NCBI RefSeq assembly: GCF_023716665.1
Contig: NZ_CP071859.1
Location: 744,001-808,000 of the forward strand
Direction: 5' to 3'
From: Vibrio sp. SCSIO 43135
GTDB lineage: Bacteria; Pseudomonadota; Gammaproteobacteria; Enterobacterales; Vibrionaceae
Length of the DNA stretch: 64,000 nucleotides
The position numbers and the translations under genes were made by a program. The notes under the pieces are model-generated. The model was not told the DNA's origin. It made no database searches and saw only the letters and a program-made list of their open reading frames with translations. Shown piece after piece: positions 1 to 8,347 of the stretch (the stretch's first letter is position 1; every line of letters begins with the position of its first letter).

Positions 1-1
1 C

Positions 2-682
2 GATGGTCAAATGGGCGTTATCCTCAAGCGTATGTTCATGCGTGCTGGTGGAATGCTGGCAGAGAAGTACGGCATTCAAGCGCTAGTAACGGGTGAAGCG
101 TTAGGTCAGGTATCGAGCCAGACACTCACTAACCTACGCCATATTGACGGTGTAACGGACACTCTGATTCTTCGTCCTCTCATCAATTGGGACAAAGAAG
201 ATATCATTGACCTCGCTCGCGATATTGGTACAGAAGACTTTGCTAAAACTATGCCTGAATACTGTGGTGTCATCTCTAAGAAGCCAACAGTAAAAGCGGT
301 GAAAGAAAAACTGGAAGCGGAAGAAGCGAAATTCGATTTCTCGATTCTGGAGCAAGTGGTTCGTGATGCGCGCATGATTGATATTCGTGATATCGAAAAA
401 GAGAGCCAAGAAGCTGCACCAGAAGTTGAGCAGGTTAAAGCAGTAGAAGAGCATGCGATCGTACTTGATATCCGTAGTCCTGAAGAAGAAGACGATAACC
501 CACTCGAAATAGAGGGTGTGGAAGTTAAACACCTTCCATTCTTCCGCCTTGGTACTCAGTTTGGTGACTTAGACCAGTCTAAAACCTACCTACTGTATTG
601 TGACCGTGGTGTGATGAGCCGTTTGCAAGCGCTGTATCTGCAAGAGCAGGGCTTTAGCAATGTTAAGGTATACCGTCCTTAG
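2..682 (+). CDS. thiI: tRNA 4-thiouridine synthase ThiI, C-terminal part (5' end outside window)
   Basis: ThiI moves sulfur onto uridine 8 of tRNA and also serves thiamin thiazole synthesis. The reading frame is open at the left edge, so about half of the roughly 480-residue protein is visible: the end of the adenylating PP-loop domain and the C-terminal rhodanese domain. The cysteine in MPEYCGV corresponds to the family's Cys344 disulfide partner, and the cysteine in YCDRGVMS to the persulfide-carrying Cys456 of the E. coli enzyme. The stop is followed within 50 bases by a terminator, so thiI ends its transcription unit here. The identification is secure; only the N-terminus is missing. Confidence 0.97.
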   Translation, partial: DGQMGVILKRMFMRAGGMLAEKYGIQALVTGEALGQVSSQTLTNLRHIDGVTDTLILRPLINWDKEDIIDLARDIGTEDFAKTMPEYCGVISKKPTVKAVKEKLEAEEAKFDFSILEQVVRDARMIDIRDIEKESQEAAPEVEQVKAVEEHAIVLDIRSPEEEDDNPLEIEGVEVKHLPFFRLGTQFGDLDQSKTYLLYCDRGVMSRLQALYLQEQGFSNVKVYRP

Positions 683-726
683 TCAGTGTCCGTTTACAGC
701 TTAGCTGTAACATATTACTGAAAATT

Positions 727-761
727 AAAGCGCAACTCGTTGATTCGATTTGCGCTTTTTT
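727..761 (+). terminator. Rho-independent terminator after thiI
   Basis: An AAAGCGCAA / TTGCGCTTTTTT inverted repeat with a run of T on the plus strand lies about 45 bases after the thiI stop. Confidence 0.8.
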
Positions 762-830
762 AGTATTTAACGAAAGCGGCTGATTTTAAAAGTGGAGGGG
801 TTACGTTTAGGCTAAAAAAAGCTTGAGGCA

Positions 831-1031
831 TAAAAAAACACCGCCTAATAGGCGGTGCTAAAAAATTTGACAGACAGGTCAAAAATACAGGAAGTATTCG
901 TTTTGTCTTTGGGATAACAGAGACAAAACTGGTAGAAATCTACCTAACTCGAAGTACGAGTTTGCAAACACAACATCGCAACCACTGAGCCAATTGATTC
1001 AACTGAATCAAGCCGTTCAGGCCAGCGTTGC
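831..1031 (-). ncRNA. gcvB: GcvB small regulatory RNA
   Basis: GcvB is an Hfq-dependent small RNA that represses many amino-acid and peptide transporter mRNAs. The minus strand here contains the G/U-rich seed R1 (GATGTTGTGTTTGC, complement of about 964-977), the conserved block TACTTCCTGTA followed by CCTGTCTGTC (about 870-897), and a 3' terminator GCACCGCC...GGCGGTGTTTTTTT whose bases are almost those of E. coli GcvB. The predicted length of about 200 nt is that of the E. coli RNA. It lies head to head with gcvA, the usual position. The 5' end is inferred from the promoter. Confidence 0.93.
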
Positions 1032-1038
1032 GGGATGA

Positions 1039-1067
1039 AATATAGAATTTCTCTAGCCGCTAGGCAA
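1039..1067 (-). promoter_or_regulatory. Promoter of gcvB
   Basis: On the minus strand TTGCCT (1062-1067) and TATATT (1039-1044) are separated by 17 bases and would start transcription near 1031, giving a GcvB of the expected length. A CTAAT motif, the reported GcvA recognition core, occurs at about 1099-1103 between this promoter and gcvA. That would fit GcvA activating gcvB, but it is only inferred. Confidence 0.6.
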
Positions 1068-1124
1068 CGGACAATTTATAATGTTTCAGATTAAAAAAAC
1101 TAATCCAATTTTTTGAGTGTGTCT

Positions 1125-2033
1125 ATGTCTAGAAGATTGCCACCGTTGAATTCACTTAAAGTGTTCGAAGCTGCTGCTCGTCATTTGAGTTTTACTCGCG
1201 CCGCTGAAGAGTTATTCGTGACTCAGGCTGCGGTTAGCCACCAGATCAAAGCGCTTGAAGAGTTCCTAGGATTAAAGCTATTTCGTCGTCGAAATCGCTC
1301 CCTGCTGCTGACTGAAGAAGGTCAAAGTTACTTTCTTGATATTAAAGATATTTTCTCATCGTTAGCAGAAGCGACTGATAAAGTGCTTGAACGTAGTGAG
1401 AAAGGGGCGTTAACCATCAGTTTACCACCGAGTTTTGCTATTCAATGGCTTGTGCCAAGGTTGGCAGACTTCAACCAGCAAGAACCAGATATCGACGTTA
1501 GAATCAAAGCGGTCGATATGGATGAAGGTTCTTTGACTGATGATGTCGATGTTGCGATCTATTATGGTCGTGGAAATTGGCCAGGCCTACGAGCCGATAA
1601 ACTGTATCAGGAATTTTTGATTCCGCTTTGTTCACCTGCGTTACTTTTAGGTAACAAACCATTAGAAACATTAAGTGATTTAACCAAACATACCTTACTT
1701 CATGACACATCTCGTAAAGACTGGAAACAATTTGCTAAGCAGTACGATTTAGACAGCGTGAATGTAAACCACGGGCCGATTTTTAGTCACTCGACAATGG
1801 TTCTTCAAGCCGCTGCGCACGGGCAGGGTATTGCGCTTGGCAATAATGTATTGGCACAACCTGAAATGGAAGCGGGACGCTTAATTGCGCCTTTCGATGA
1901 GCTACTCGTTACTAAGAATGCGTTTTACGTGGTTTGTCACGAGAAACAGGCGGATATGGGGCGTATTGCCACATTCCGAGACTGGATGCTGGCTAAAGCA
2001 TTCAGTGAACAAGAGGAATTATTAGATGAGTAA
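1125..2033 (+). CDS. gcvA: LysR-family regulator GcvA
   Basis: GcvA is the LysR-type regulator of the glycine cleavage operon and of gcvB. The N-terminal winged helix-turn-helix (about residues 5-65) contains LSFTRAAEELFVTQAAVSHQ, essentially identical to the E. coli protein, followed by a periplasmic-binding-protein-like effector domain. The ATG at 1125 (MSRRLPPLN) is chosen over an upstream TTG because it matches the E. coli N-terminus; this gives 302 residues. The gene is divergent from gcvB and its last 8 bases overlap the next gene, so gcvA, the hydrolase, the DUF423 gene and rlmM probably form one transcript. E. coli has the same gcvA-ygdD-rlmM order. Confidence 0.96.
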   Translation: MSRRLPPLNSLKVFEAAARHLSFTRAAEELFVTQAAVSHQIKALEEFLGLKLFRRRNRSLLLTEEGQSYFLDIKDIFSSLAEATDKVLERSEKGALTISLPPSFAIQWLVPRLADFNQQEPDIDVRIKAVDMDEGSLTDDVDVAIYYGRGNWPGLRADKLYQEFLIPLCSPALLLGNKPLETLSDLTKHTLLHDTSRKDWKQFAKQYDLDSVNVNHGPIFSHSTMVLQAAAHGQGIALGNNVLAQPEMEAGRLIAPFDELLVTKNAFYVVCHEKQADMGRIATFRDWMLAKAFSEQEELLDE

Positions 2034-2652
2034 CTGGATTGTCGAAGGTGAGCAAGACTGGCCACTGTTTATTTTTGCTCATGGGGCGGGTGCAGGCATG
2101 GAGCATGACTTTATGCAAAGTGTTAGTGCAGGGCTAGTAGCTAAGCAGATCCGTGTTGCTCGTTTTAATTTCCCATACATGATTAAGCGAGCGGAGGATG
2201 GGAAGAAGCGTCCACCTGATCGTGCACCTAAACTGTTGGAGGCGTATCTGGAAGTGATCACTCACTTCGCGCAAAACAAACCTGTAGTGATTGGTGGAAA
2301 ATCAATGGGGGGCCGAATGGCGAGTTTACTGGCAGGAGAGCCGTTAGTTGCTGGCGTTGCGTGTTTAGGTTATCCATTTCACCCTCCGGGTAAGCCAGAA
2401 AACTACAAAGGTGAGCACTTAGCCAGCCTTGATAAGCCATGCCTTATTTTACAGGGTGAGAGAGATACCTTTGGCAAGAAGGAAGAATTTGCCGATTTCG
2501 CGCTATCAGATTCAGTAAGGGTTTCCTTTTTGCCCGACGGTGACCACAGCTTTAAGCCTCGCAAGCGCTCCGGGTTTACGGAAGAACAAAACATCGCGTC
2601 TGCTGTGGACTCGTTGAGTCAGTTTATTTTTGAGGTCTACGATGCAAAGTAA
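2026..2652 (+). CDS. Alpha/beta-hydrolase (KANL3/Tex30-type)
   Basis: A 208-residue soluble protein with the alpha/beta-hydrolase fold. A catalytic triad can be read directly: nucleophile elbow GGKSMGG with Ser93, Asp147 in LQGERD, and His174 in PDGDHSF. An early FAHGAGAGM motif would supply the oxyanion hole. It belongs to the small bacterial family related to the KANL3/Tex30 hydrolase-like domain; the substrate is unknown. The start overlaps gcvA by 8 bases (ATGAGTAA) and the end overlaps the next gene by 11, which suggests translational coupling. It is an extra gene compared with the E. coli gcvA-ygdD order. Confidence 0.85.
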   Translation: MSNWIVEGEQDWPLFIFAHGAGAGMEHDFMQSVSAGLVAKQIRVARFNFPYMIKRAEDGKKRPPDRAPKLLEAYLEVITHFAQNKPVVIGGKSMGGRMASLLAGEPLVAGVACLGYPFHPPGKPENYKGEHLASLDKPCLILQGERDTFGKKEEFADFALSDSVRVSFLPDGDHSFKPRKRSGFTEEQNIASAVDSLSQFIFEVYDAK

Positions 2653-3040
2653 GTTATTGCTCACTATTGCTGGTGGATTGGGCGCTGTAGGTGTTGCACT
2701 AGGGGCGTTTGCCGCGCACGGTTTAAAAGCAATCTTATCACCTTATCTTATCGGAGTTTTCCAAACGGGCGTGCAATATCAGTTCATTCATGTCTTGGCT
2801 GTGCTGGCATGCGGTGTATTGCTACAGCTAAATCTGAGCGACAAAGCGCAAAAATATTTTTTCCGCGCTGCAATTTGCTTTATCATCGGCATCCTTTGTT
2901 TTAGCGGTAGCCTCTACGCGCTGGCATTAACGGGTATTAAATGGTTTGGTCCTATCACGCCATTTGGTGGTCTACTCTTTATGCTAGGTTGGGGGCTGTT
3001 TGGCTATGCAGCACTACAGATGAAAGAGGTTAACAAGTGA
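2642..3040 (+). CDS. DUF423 inner-membrane protein, YgdD-like
   Basis: A 132-residue, very hydrophobic protein with four predicted membrane helices. The N-terminus has the DUF423 signature ([19 protein letters not shown]) followed by [11 protein letters not shown]. It matches E. coli YgdD, which has the same place between gcvA and rlmM. Function is unknown. The ATG at 2642 is preferred to an upstream in-frame TTG at 2630 because it gives the family's normal N-terminal membrane segment. It overlaps the previous gene by 11 bases and rlmM by 4. Confidence 0.88.
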   Translation: MQSKLLLTIAGGLGAVGVALGAFAAHGLKAILSPYLIGVFQTGVQYQFIHVLAVLACGVLLQLNLSDKAQKYFFRAAICFIIGILCFSGSLYALALTGIKWFGPITPFGGLLFMLGWGLFGYAALQMKEVNK

Positions 3041-4128
3041 AACACGTAATGCTCTACTGCCGCAGTGGCTTTGAAAAAGAGTGTGCTGGAGAGATTCAGG
3101 ATAAAGCAACTCAGCTAGAGGTGTATGGTTTTCCTCGTGTGAAGAAGAATACCGGTTACGTGCTGTTTGAATGTTACCAAGATGGTGATGCAGATAAGCT
3201 AGTCAAAACTATCGATTTCCAGTCGTTAATATTTGCACGTCAAATGTTCGCCGTTGCGGTTGAACTGAGTGAACTGCCGAAAGAAGACCGTATTTCTCCG
3301 ATTCTATCTGAGTTATCAGACGTTGAAGCGTTCCCTCACTGTGGTGATTTACGCATTGAAACACCGGATACCAATGAAGCGAAAGAACTACTGAAGTTCT
3401 GCCGTAAGTTCACTGTTCCAATGCGCCAAGCGCTACGTGGTAAGGGGATTCTATACAGCAAAGACAACCCGAAAAAGCCAGTCTTACATATCTGCTTTAT
3501 TGCTCCTGGTCACTGTTTTATTGGCTACTCTTACGCCAACAACAACTCAGCATTTTTTATGGGCATTCCTCGTTTGAAGTTCCCAGCGGATGCACCGAGC
3601 CGTTCCACATTGAAGCTGGAAGAAGCCTTCCACGTGTTTATTCCTCGTGAAGAGTGGGACACTCGATTAGCATCTGGGATGTGGGGCGTTGACTTAGGAG
3701 CGTGTCCGGGAGGCTGGACATACCAATTGGTGAAGCGCTCTATGTTCGTTCACTCGGTTGATAACGGCATGATGGCTGACAGCCTAATGGAAACTGGCCA
3801 AGTTAAGCACCACCAAGAGGATGGTTTCAAATTCGAACCAGCGCGTAAGAACGTGACTTGGTTGGTGTGTGACATGATTGAGAAGCCATCGCGTGTTGCT
3901 CAGTTGATGGGCGAGTGGATCATTCGTGGTTGGGCGAAAGAAGCAATCTTTAACCTTAAACTGCCAATGAAAGGGCGCTACGATGAAGTGCTGGAAGACA
4001 TCGAGAACCTGAAGTACTTCTTAATTGAGAACGGTGTGAAATTCAAACTTCAAGCAAAACACCTTTATCATGATCGTGAAGAAATCACTGTCCACGTTCA
4101 GTCGCTATCGAACATCTCACCGCATTAA
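3037..4128 (+). CDS. rlmM: 23S rRNA (cytidine-2498-2'-O)-methyltransferase RlmM
   Basis: RlmM puts a 2'-O-methyl group on C2498 of 23S rRNA using S-adenosylmethionine. The 363-residue protein has an N-terminal THUMP-containing region and a C-terminal Rossmann methyltransferase domain. The SAM-binding loop [14 protein letters not shown] lies near residue 220; the catalytic aspartate and lysine are expected in [10 protein letters not shown] and [10 protein letters not shown]. The start is GTG, in a GTGA overlap with the preceding stop; this matches the N-terminus of Vibrio orthologues ([16 protein letters not shown]). A convergent terminator follows. Confidence 0.96.
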   Translation: MKHVMLYCRSGFEKECAGEIQDKATQLEVYGFPRVKKNTGYVLFECYQDGDADKLVKTIDFQSLIFARQMFAVAVELSELPKEDRISPILSELSDVEAFPHCGDLRIETPDTNEAKELLKFCRKFTVPMRQALRGKGILYSKDNPKKPVLHICFIAPGHCFIGYSYANNNSAFFMGIPRLKFPADAPSRSTLKLEEAFHVFIPREEWDTRLASGMWGVDLGACPGGWTYQLVKRSMFVHSVDNGMMADSLMETGQVKHHQEDGFKFEPARKNVTWLVCDMIEKPSRVAQLMGEWIIRGWAKEAIFNLKLPMKGRYDEVLEDIENLKYFLIENGVKFKLQAKHLYHDREEITVHVQSLSNISPH

Positions 4129-4147
4129 AGTCAGAGTGATTTGAATC

Positions 4148-4189
4148 AAAAAAGCCCACCGCGATCCTATAAAGAACGGTGGGCTTTTT
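4148..4189. terminator. Bidirectional terminator between rlmM and xni
   Basis: AAAAAAGCCCACCG paired with CGGTGGGCTTTTT forms a strong hairpin with A and T runs on both sides, suited to the two convergent genes. Confidence 0.85.
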
Positions 4190-4208
4190 CTTTAAGAAGC
4201 TGTGATGA

Positions 4209-4982
4209 TTACGCTGGTGGAGTAAAGCGTAAATCTTGTAAGTTAAACCCTAGCTCAATATCGATTTTGAGTGCTGAGACTTGTTTGCACGTTCTGGCAG
4301 ACTCAATATGTTCATCAAACTTCTTACGGTATTTAGGCGCCAGCTCTTGGGACGCGTAGGCTTGTTCTATGTCTTCAAACTGCGTCAGAATTTCTTTAGC
4401 CGCTTTTGGCCCAACACCCGGAATGCCTGGGACCTGGCTAGAGCTCACTCCCGTTAGCCCCCAATAGTCAGCAAGCTGAGTAGGCTTCACTCCAAACTCT
4501 TTTTGGATAAAGGGTTCATCAAGCCAGCGGTGTTGGAAATAATCTCGAATCTGCAAAGTAGGAGAGAGTAACTGACAATAGCCTTTATCCGTTGAAATAA
4601 TCGTGACTTTCTCGCCATGTGAGGCCACTTTCACCGCTAAAGTCGCGACTAAGTCATCCGCTTCGTCACCATCTGATAGTAAAGAGTCGATACCAAGCTC
4701 CCACCATGCTTGTTGAATAGCATCTAGCCCTTTTAATAAGGGCTCTGGCATCGGTTTTCTATTTTCTTTGTAGCTAGGCAGAATTTCTGCACGCCAGCCT
4801 CTGTCTTGAAGGTGGTGGTCAAACACCGCGATGATGTGAGTCGGCTCTGACTCAGAGATAATACGAGACAAGGTGCGTGACGTGGTGGTGATGGTTCTTG
4901 CAATATCGTTTTGATCCGGCTGAGCTGAGTGCACGCGGCGGATAAGGTTAAGAGCGTCGATAATCACAAGGTGGATAGACAT
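4209..4982 (-). CDS. xni: Flap endonuclease-like protein Xni (ExoIX)
   Basis: Xni is related to the 5'-nuclease domain of DNA polymerase I and binds and cleaves flapped DNA. The 257-residue protein has the 5'-3' exonuclease N-terminal domain (IIDALNLIRRVH; STDKGYCQL near the middle) and the SAM-fold H3TH DNA-binding domain (GLTGVSSSQVPGIPGVGPKAA). Acidic metal ligands of the SDGDEADDL cluster are present; like E. coli Xni it appears to have fewer metal-site acids than true polymerase I nucleases. It stands alone between two terminators. Confidence 0.93.
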   Translation of the reverse strand: MSIHLVIIDALNLIRRVHSAQPDQNDIARTITTTSRTLSRIISESEPTHIIAVFDHHLQDRGWRAEILPSYKENRKPMPEPLLKGLDAIQQAWWELGIDSLLSDGDEADDLVATLAVKVASHGEKVTIISTDKGYCQLLSPTLQIRDYFQHRWLDEPFIQKEFGVKPTQLADYWGLTGVSSSQVPGIPGVGPKAAKEILTQFEDIEQAYASQELAPKYRKKFDEHIESARTCKQVSALKIDIELGFNLQDLRFTPPA

Positions 4983-4990
4983 AATGTTCC

Positions 4991-5020
4991 AAAAAATAAG
5001 GGCTTATTCAGCCCTTATTG
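4991..5020 (-). terminator. Terminator after ppnN
   Basis: Minus-strand AATAAGGGCTGAATAAGCCCTTATTTTTT, a stem of about nine base pairs with a T run, lies between the ppnN stop and the xni start. Confidence 0.8.
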
Positions 5021-5063
5021 TACCTAACTTACTTTAAGATGCGAGCCTCGCATCGTCGTGGGG

Positions 5064-6428
5064 TTAGTCCGTACTTGCGATCTTATAGCATGGTACGTAA
5101 TCACTGCCTCCTGGGAGTTTCATACGATGTTGCTCAACAAAGTCATTCAGCAATTTATCCATTTTTTTCATCAGTTCGGCATCGCCATCGATGACAAATG
5201 GACCTTTGCGCTCAATCTCTTGAATACCTTCTGCTTTGACGTTACCGGCGACAATGCCTGAGAACGCTTGTCGTAGCGCTGCGGCTAGGTTCTCCGGACG
5301 TTGGTCAAGGTGAAGGTCTAGACTCGCCATGCTTTCATGGGTTGGCTCAAATGGCATCTGGAACTCTGGTGCAATTTTCAGTGACCAGTTAAAGCTGTAT
5401 GCGTCACCTGTGTCTTTGCGGTACTGACGAACGTCGCCCATAGACTGGCTCATGATCTGCGCCGCTTTTACGGGGTCATCAATCACTATCTGGTAGTGTT
5501 TCTGAGCATCTTCACCTAGAGTTTCGCCAATAAAGCGGTCTATTGATCGGAAATACTCTTCACTCTCTTTTGGGCCAGTGAGTACGATTGGTAAAGGTTG
5601 ATCGGCGTTTTCTGGGTGCATCATGATTCCCAGAATATACAGAAGCTCCTCGGCTGTGCCTGGGCCACCAGGGAAGATGATGATGCCATGTGCCATACGA
5701 ACAAACGCTTCAAGACGTTTTTCAATGTCTGGCATGATAACCAGTTCATTTACGATAGGATTCGGCGGCTCAGCGGCGATGATCGATGGTTCGGTTAACC
5801 CTAGGTAACGCTGCTCATCATAACGTTGCTTAGCATGGCCGATCGCAGCCCCTTTCATTGGACCCTCCATTGCTCCCGGCCCACAGCCCGTACAAATATT
5901 GAGCTCTCGTAAGCCAAGCTCATGGCCGACTTCTCGAGTGTATTGATATTCTGTTGGGTTGATTGAGTGCCCGCCCCAACACACGACTAGGTTAGGTTCA
6001 ATACCTGGTGTGAGAGCGCCAGCATTACGAAGAATGCCAAATACCAGGTTAGTTATGTGAGTGGCATTGGTCAGATTCAAGCGCTGGTTGTCGGCAAGAT
6101 GCATGTTCACATAGACAATGTCACGCAATACCGAGAATAGGTGCTCTTGAATACCCTTAATAATATTGCCATCGACGAAAGCATGCTCTGGTGGGTTGCT
6201 GAGTTCGAGTTTTATTCCGCGTTCACGGCGCACCACATTTACATCAAAGGATTTGTATTTATCGAGTAGTTCTTTTGAGTTGTCGGTGTGACTGCCTGAG
6301 TTAAGTACCGCTAACGTACAGTTGCGATAAAGCTGGTAAAGATCACTGGATGCAGTTTTCTTAAGACGCTCAACTTCCAGTTGAGAAAGCAGATCCATGC
6401 TACCTGCAGGGCTAATATGAGTGATCAT
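5064..6428 (-). CDS. ppnN: Pyrimidine/purine nucleotide 5'-monophosphate nucleosidase PpnN (YgdH)
   Basis: PpnN splits nucleoside monophosphates into ribose-5-phosphate and the free base; in E. coli it is an alarmone (p)ppGpp target. The 454-residue protein matches E. coli YgdH along its whole length: the N-terminal DUF4478 region ([14 protein letters not shown]), the central LOG/lysine-decarboxylase-like domain with [12 protein letters not shown] and [18 protein letters not shown], and a C-terminal DUF3412 domain ending RMKLPG. The ATG at 6428 is chosen because it gives [11 protein letters not shown], as in E. coli, and has an ideal AAGGAGG ribosome site. The gene is probably monocistronic. 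Confidence 0.96.
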   Translation of the reverse strand: MITHISPAGSMDLLSQLEVERLKKTASSDLYQLYRNCTLAVLNSGSHTDNSKELLDKYKSFDVNVVRRERGIKLELSNPPEHAFVDGNIIKGIQEHLFSVLRDIVYVNMHLADNQRLNLTNATHITNLVFGILRNAGALTPGIEPNLVVCWGGHSINPTEYQYTREVGHELGLRELNICTGCGPGAMEGPMKGAAIGHAKQRYDEQRYLGLTEPSIIAAEPPNPIVNELVIMPDIEKRLEAFVRMAHGIIIFPGGPGTAEELLYILGIMMHPENADQPLPIVLTGPKESEEYFRSIDRFIGETLGEDAQKHYQIVIDDPVKAAQIMSQSMGDVRQYRKDTGDAYSFNWSLKIAPEFQMPFEPTHESMASLDLHLDQRPENLAAALRQAFSGIVAGNVKAEGIQEIERKGPFVIDGDAELMKKMDKLLNDFVEQHRMKLPGGSDYVPCYKIASTD

Positions 6429-6666
6429 AATGGCCTCCTTGTGTTGAGAGGGAATAAGCCTCCCCACCTACGCTGGTGCGTGTAATTTGCAGGGAGTACT
6501 TGTTAGCTTAGCAAAGATTTTTGCTATATAACTAATTGAAAACACTATATCAATGAGAAATTGTCGCCAAATAGAATCTGGCTTTATCTAGAAAGGATGT
6601 GAAGCTGCACAGTTTTATGGTGCTACAGAATTTAATGTGGCTAAAAAGTAATCGAAATAAAAAAGA

Positions 6667-8232
6667 CTATTTCCAAGTCAATTGGTTTGGGCCAAAGTTC
6701 TTCGCTTCACTGAGTTTTCGATTCAGACGCTCAAGCACTTCTTCAGGGGTATCTGAGTCTTTAAAAGTGGTGCTGGAAGCTGAAAGCGTAATGGTAATGC
6801 TTTGATCTTTAAACTTAAATGGCAGTTTGCTGACCTGGCGCTGTATTGTTTGTACGATTTGGTAGCTTTCATTGTCGTTTTGTTCTGGGAGCAACAAAAT
6901 GAACTCTTCGCCTGAGAATCGTGCAACAGTGTCGGTTTCTTTAAGCTCTTTCAGCATAGTGCGGGCAATAATTTTAAGCGCTTTATCGCCGGCAGTGTAA
7001 CCGAAGCTATCATTAATCGCTTTAAACTTATCCACGTCAAACAGTACAACGCGTAAACTGTGCTGAGAGCGGATCCAACGGCGGTACTCTAACTCGAGAC
7101 GATCACCAAATGCAGCGCGGTTGTAGACCTTAGTTAATGGGTCGAGCAGCATTCTTTGTGCTTGATCTTCAAGTCGGCGGCGATAATCCTGAGTCAGCTC
7201 AAACAGGGCTTCAACTTGATTTTTGCCATAGTTCATACGCTCTATTAAGGCTTGCTCACGTTGCTCTGCTAAGTTTAATCGCTCTGAAAGAGACGCAATT
7301 TGGCTCAGTAACGGGGACATGGCCTGTTGAGCTTGCTCAATCGAGGTGGACTGGGAAAGTGTGGCCTGACTTTTCCCAACTAAACTATCTAGCTCTTTGT
7401 TCATCTCTTGGCGCTGCTCAAAGTAACTTTCACTTTGATCGATGTTTTGTGCGGCGCTTTTAAGTGTAGAGGAGAGAGTAGAGTTTACTTGCTCAAGAAA
7501 CTGTTCTGAACTTTTACGCTCAAAGTTAGTGCCTTCAATCACAAGCTTAAGAATTTGTAGGGTCAGCTCTAGTAGTGTGTGAGTCGATACACCAAGTAGT
7601 AACTTAGCGCGAATATCAACCAGTAACTCACCAGATTCACCCTCAAAATCCAGTTCAGTGATAACGTGTTGGAGTTCAGTTGATAGTCGAGTGAATAGCT
7701 CACGATCACTGGCGCTATTAAGCTCGTTAATGGTGGTGTCGGGGTTACTGGTAATGATTTTTACCGAGCGCTCATAAATACTGAGGAGTTTGAGGGCTTG
7801 CTCATTTTTGCTCGGTTGCACGGCACCCGAAAAGCTCAGCAAATCACGTAAATCACGTTTGATCTTTGCTGGTAACCCGGTAACACGAAGCAGGGTTTCT
7901 CCACCGTGTTTGATTTGAGAATCGAGATTCAGCGTTTGTTTTTCCATAGCCAACGTTTGTTGCTTTAGCATCCTTTCTAGTACTGCGAGGCGTGGTATGA
8001 GCGTGCTAACGTCTTTTTGTTGTTCTAACGCGTGACGCAACTCAGCTAAACTATCGTTTAGTTTTGAGTTTTCTCCACTACAGGCAATGCTGAGTGACGA
8101 GACGATACGCTTTAGAACCTTTTGTTCTCGCTTAAATTTGAACGATGTATCGCGCTGTGTCAAACGTACCTGTTCGAGTTCGCTTTTGAGCTGATGAAGC
8201 TCCGATTGAATATCCTGTTCGAGAACGCCCAT
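6667..8232 (-). CDS. GGDEF-domain protein, CdgG-like, altered signature
   Basis: A 521-residue cytoplasmic protein without evident membrane segments. The first 380 or so residues are helical and rich in Leu, Glu and Gln, typical of coiled coils. The C-terminal 150 residues are a GGDEF domain with DPLTKVYNRAAF and LFDVDKFKAIND. The signature is SGEEF rather than GGDEF, and the product-inhibition RxxD position reads KETD, so the arginine is lost. SGEEF can be active in some cyclases, so enzyme activity is uncertain. Its place next to ppnN agrees with V. cholerae VC0900 (CdgG), a biofilm regulator described as having a degenerate signature (from memory). The ATG at 8232 is preferred over an upstream TTG at 8259. 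Confidence 0.85.
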   Translation of the reverse strand: MGVLEQDIQSELHQLKSELEQVRLTQRDTSFKFKREQKVLKRIVSSLSIACSGENSKLNDSLAELRHALEQQKDVSTLIPRLAVLERMLKQQTLAMEKQTLNLDSQIKHGGETLLRVTGLPAKIKRDLRDLLSFSGAVQPSKNEQALKLLSIYERSVKIITSNPDTTINELNSASDRELFTRLSTELQHVITELDFEGESGELLVDIRAKLLLGVSTHTLLELTLQILKLVIEGTNFERKSSEQFLEQVNSTLSSTLKSAAQNIDQSESYFEQRQEMNKELDSLVGKSQATLSQSTSIEQAQQAMSPLLSQIASLSERLNLAEQREQALIERMNYGKNQVEALFELTQDYRRRLEDQAQRMLLDPLTKVYNRAAFGDRLELEYRRWIRSQHSLRVVLFDVDKFKAINDSFGYTAGDKALKIIARTMLKELKETDTVARFSGEEFILLLPEQNDNESYQIVQTIQRQVSKLPFKFKDQSITITLSASSTTFKDSDTPEEVLERLNRKLSEAKNFGPNQLTWK

Positions 8233-8347
8233 GAAAACTAAACTATAAGCTGAATACAAAAGATCAATATGATCTTATTAACTAATCAATCGATAATAAC
8301 AAAAAAAATAACAACGTCACTTATTCTTAGAACTGAATGGCTAGCTT

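Noticed and set aside
106..532. Open frames on the minus strand within thiI
   Set aside because: They overlap a clearly conserved gene and have no ribosome sites or recognisable protein features.
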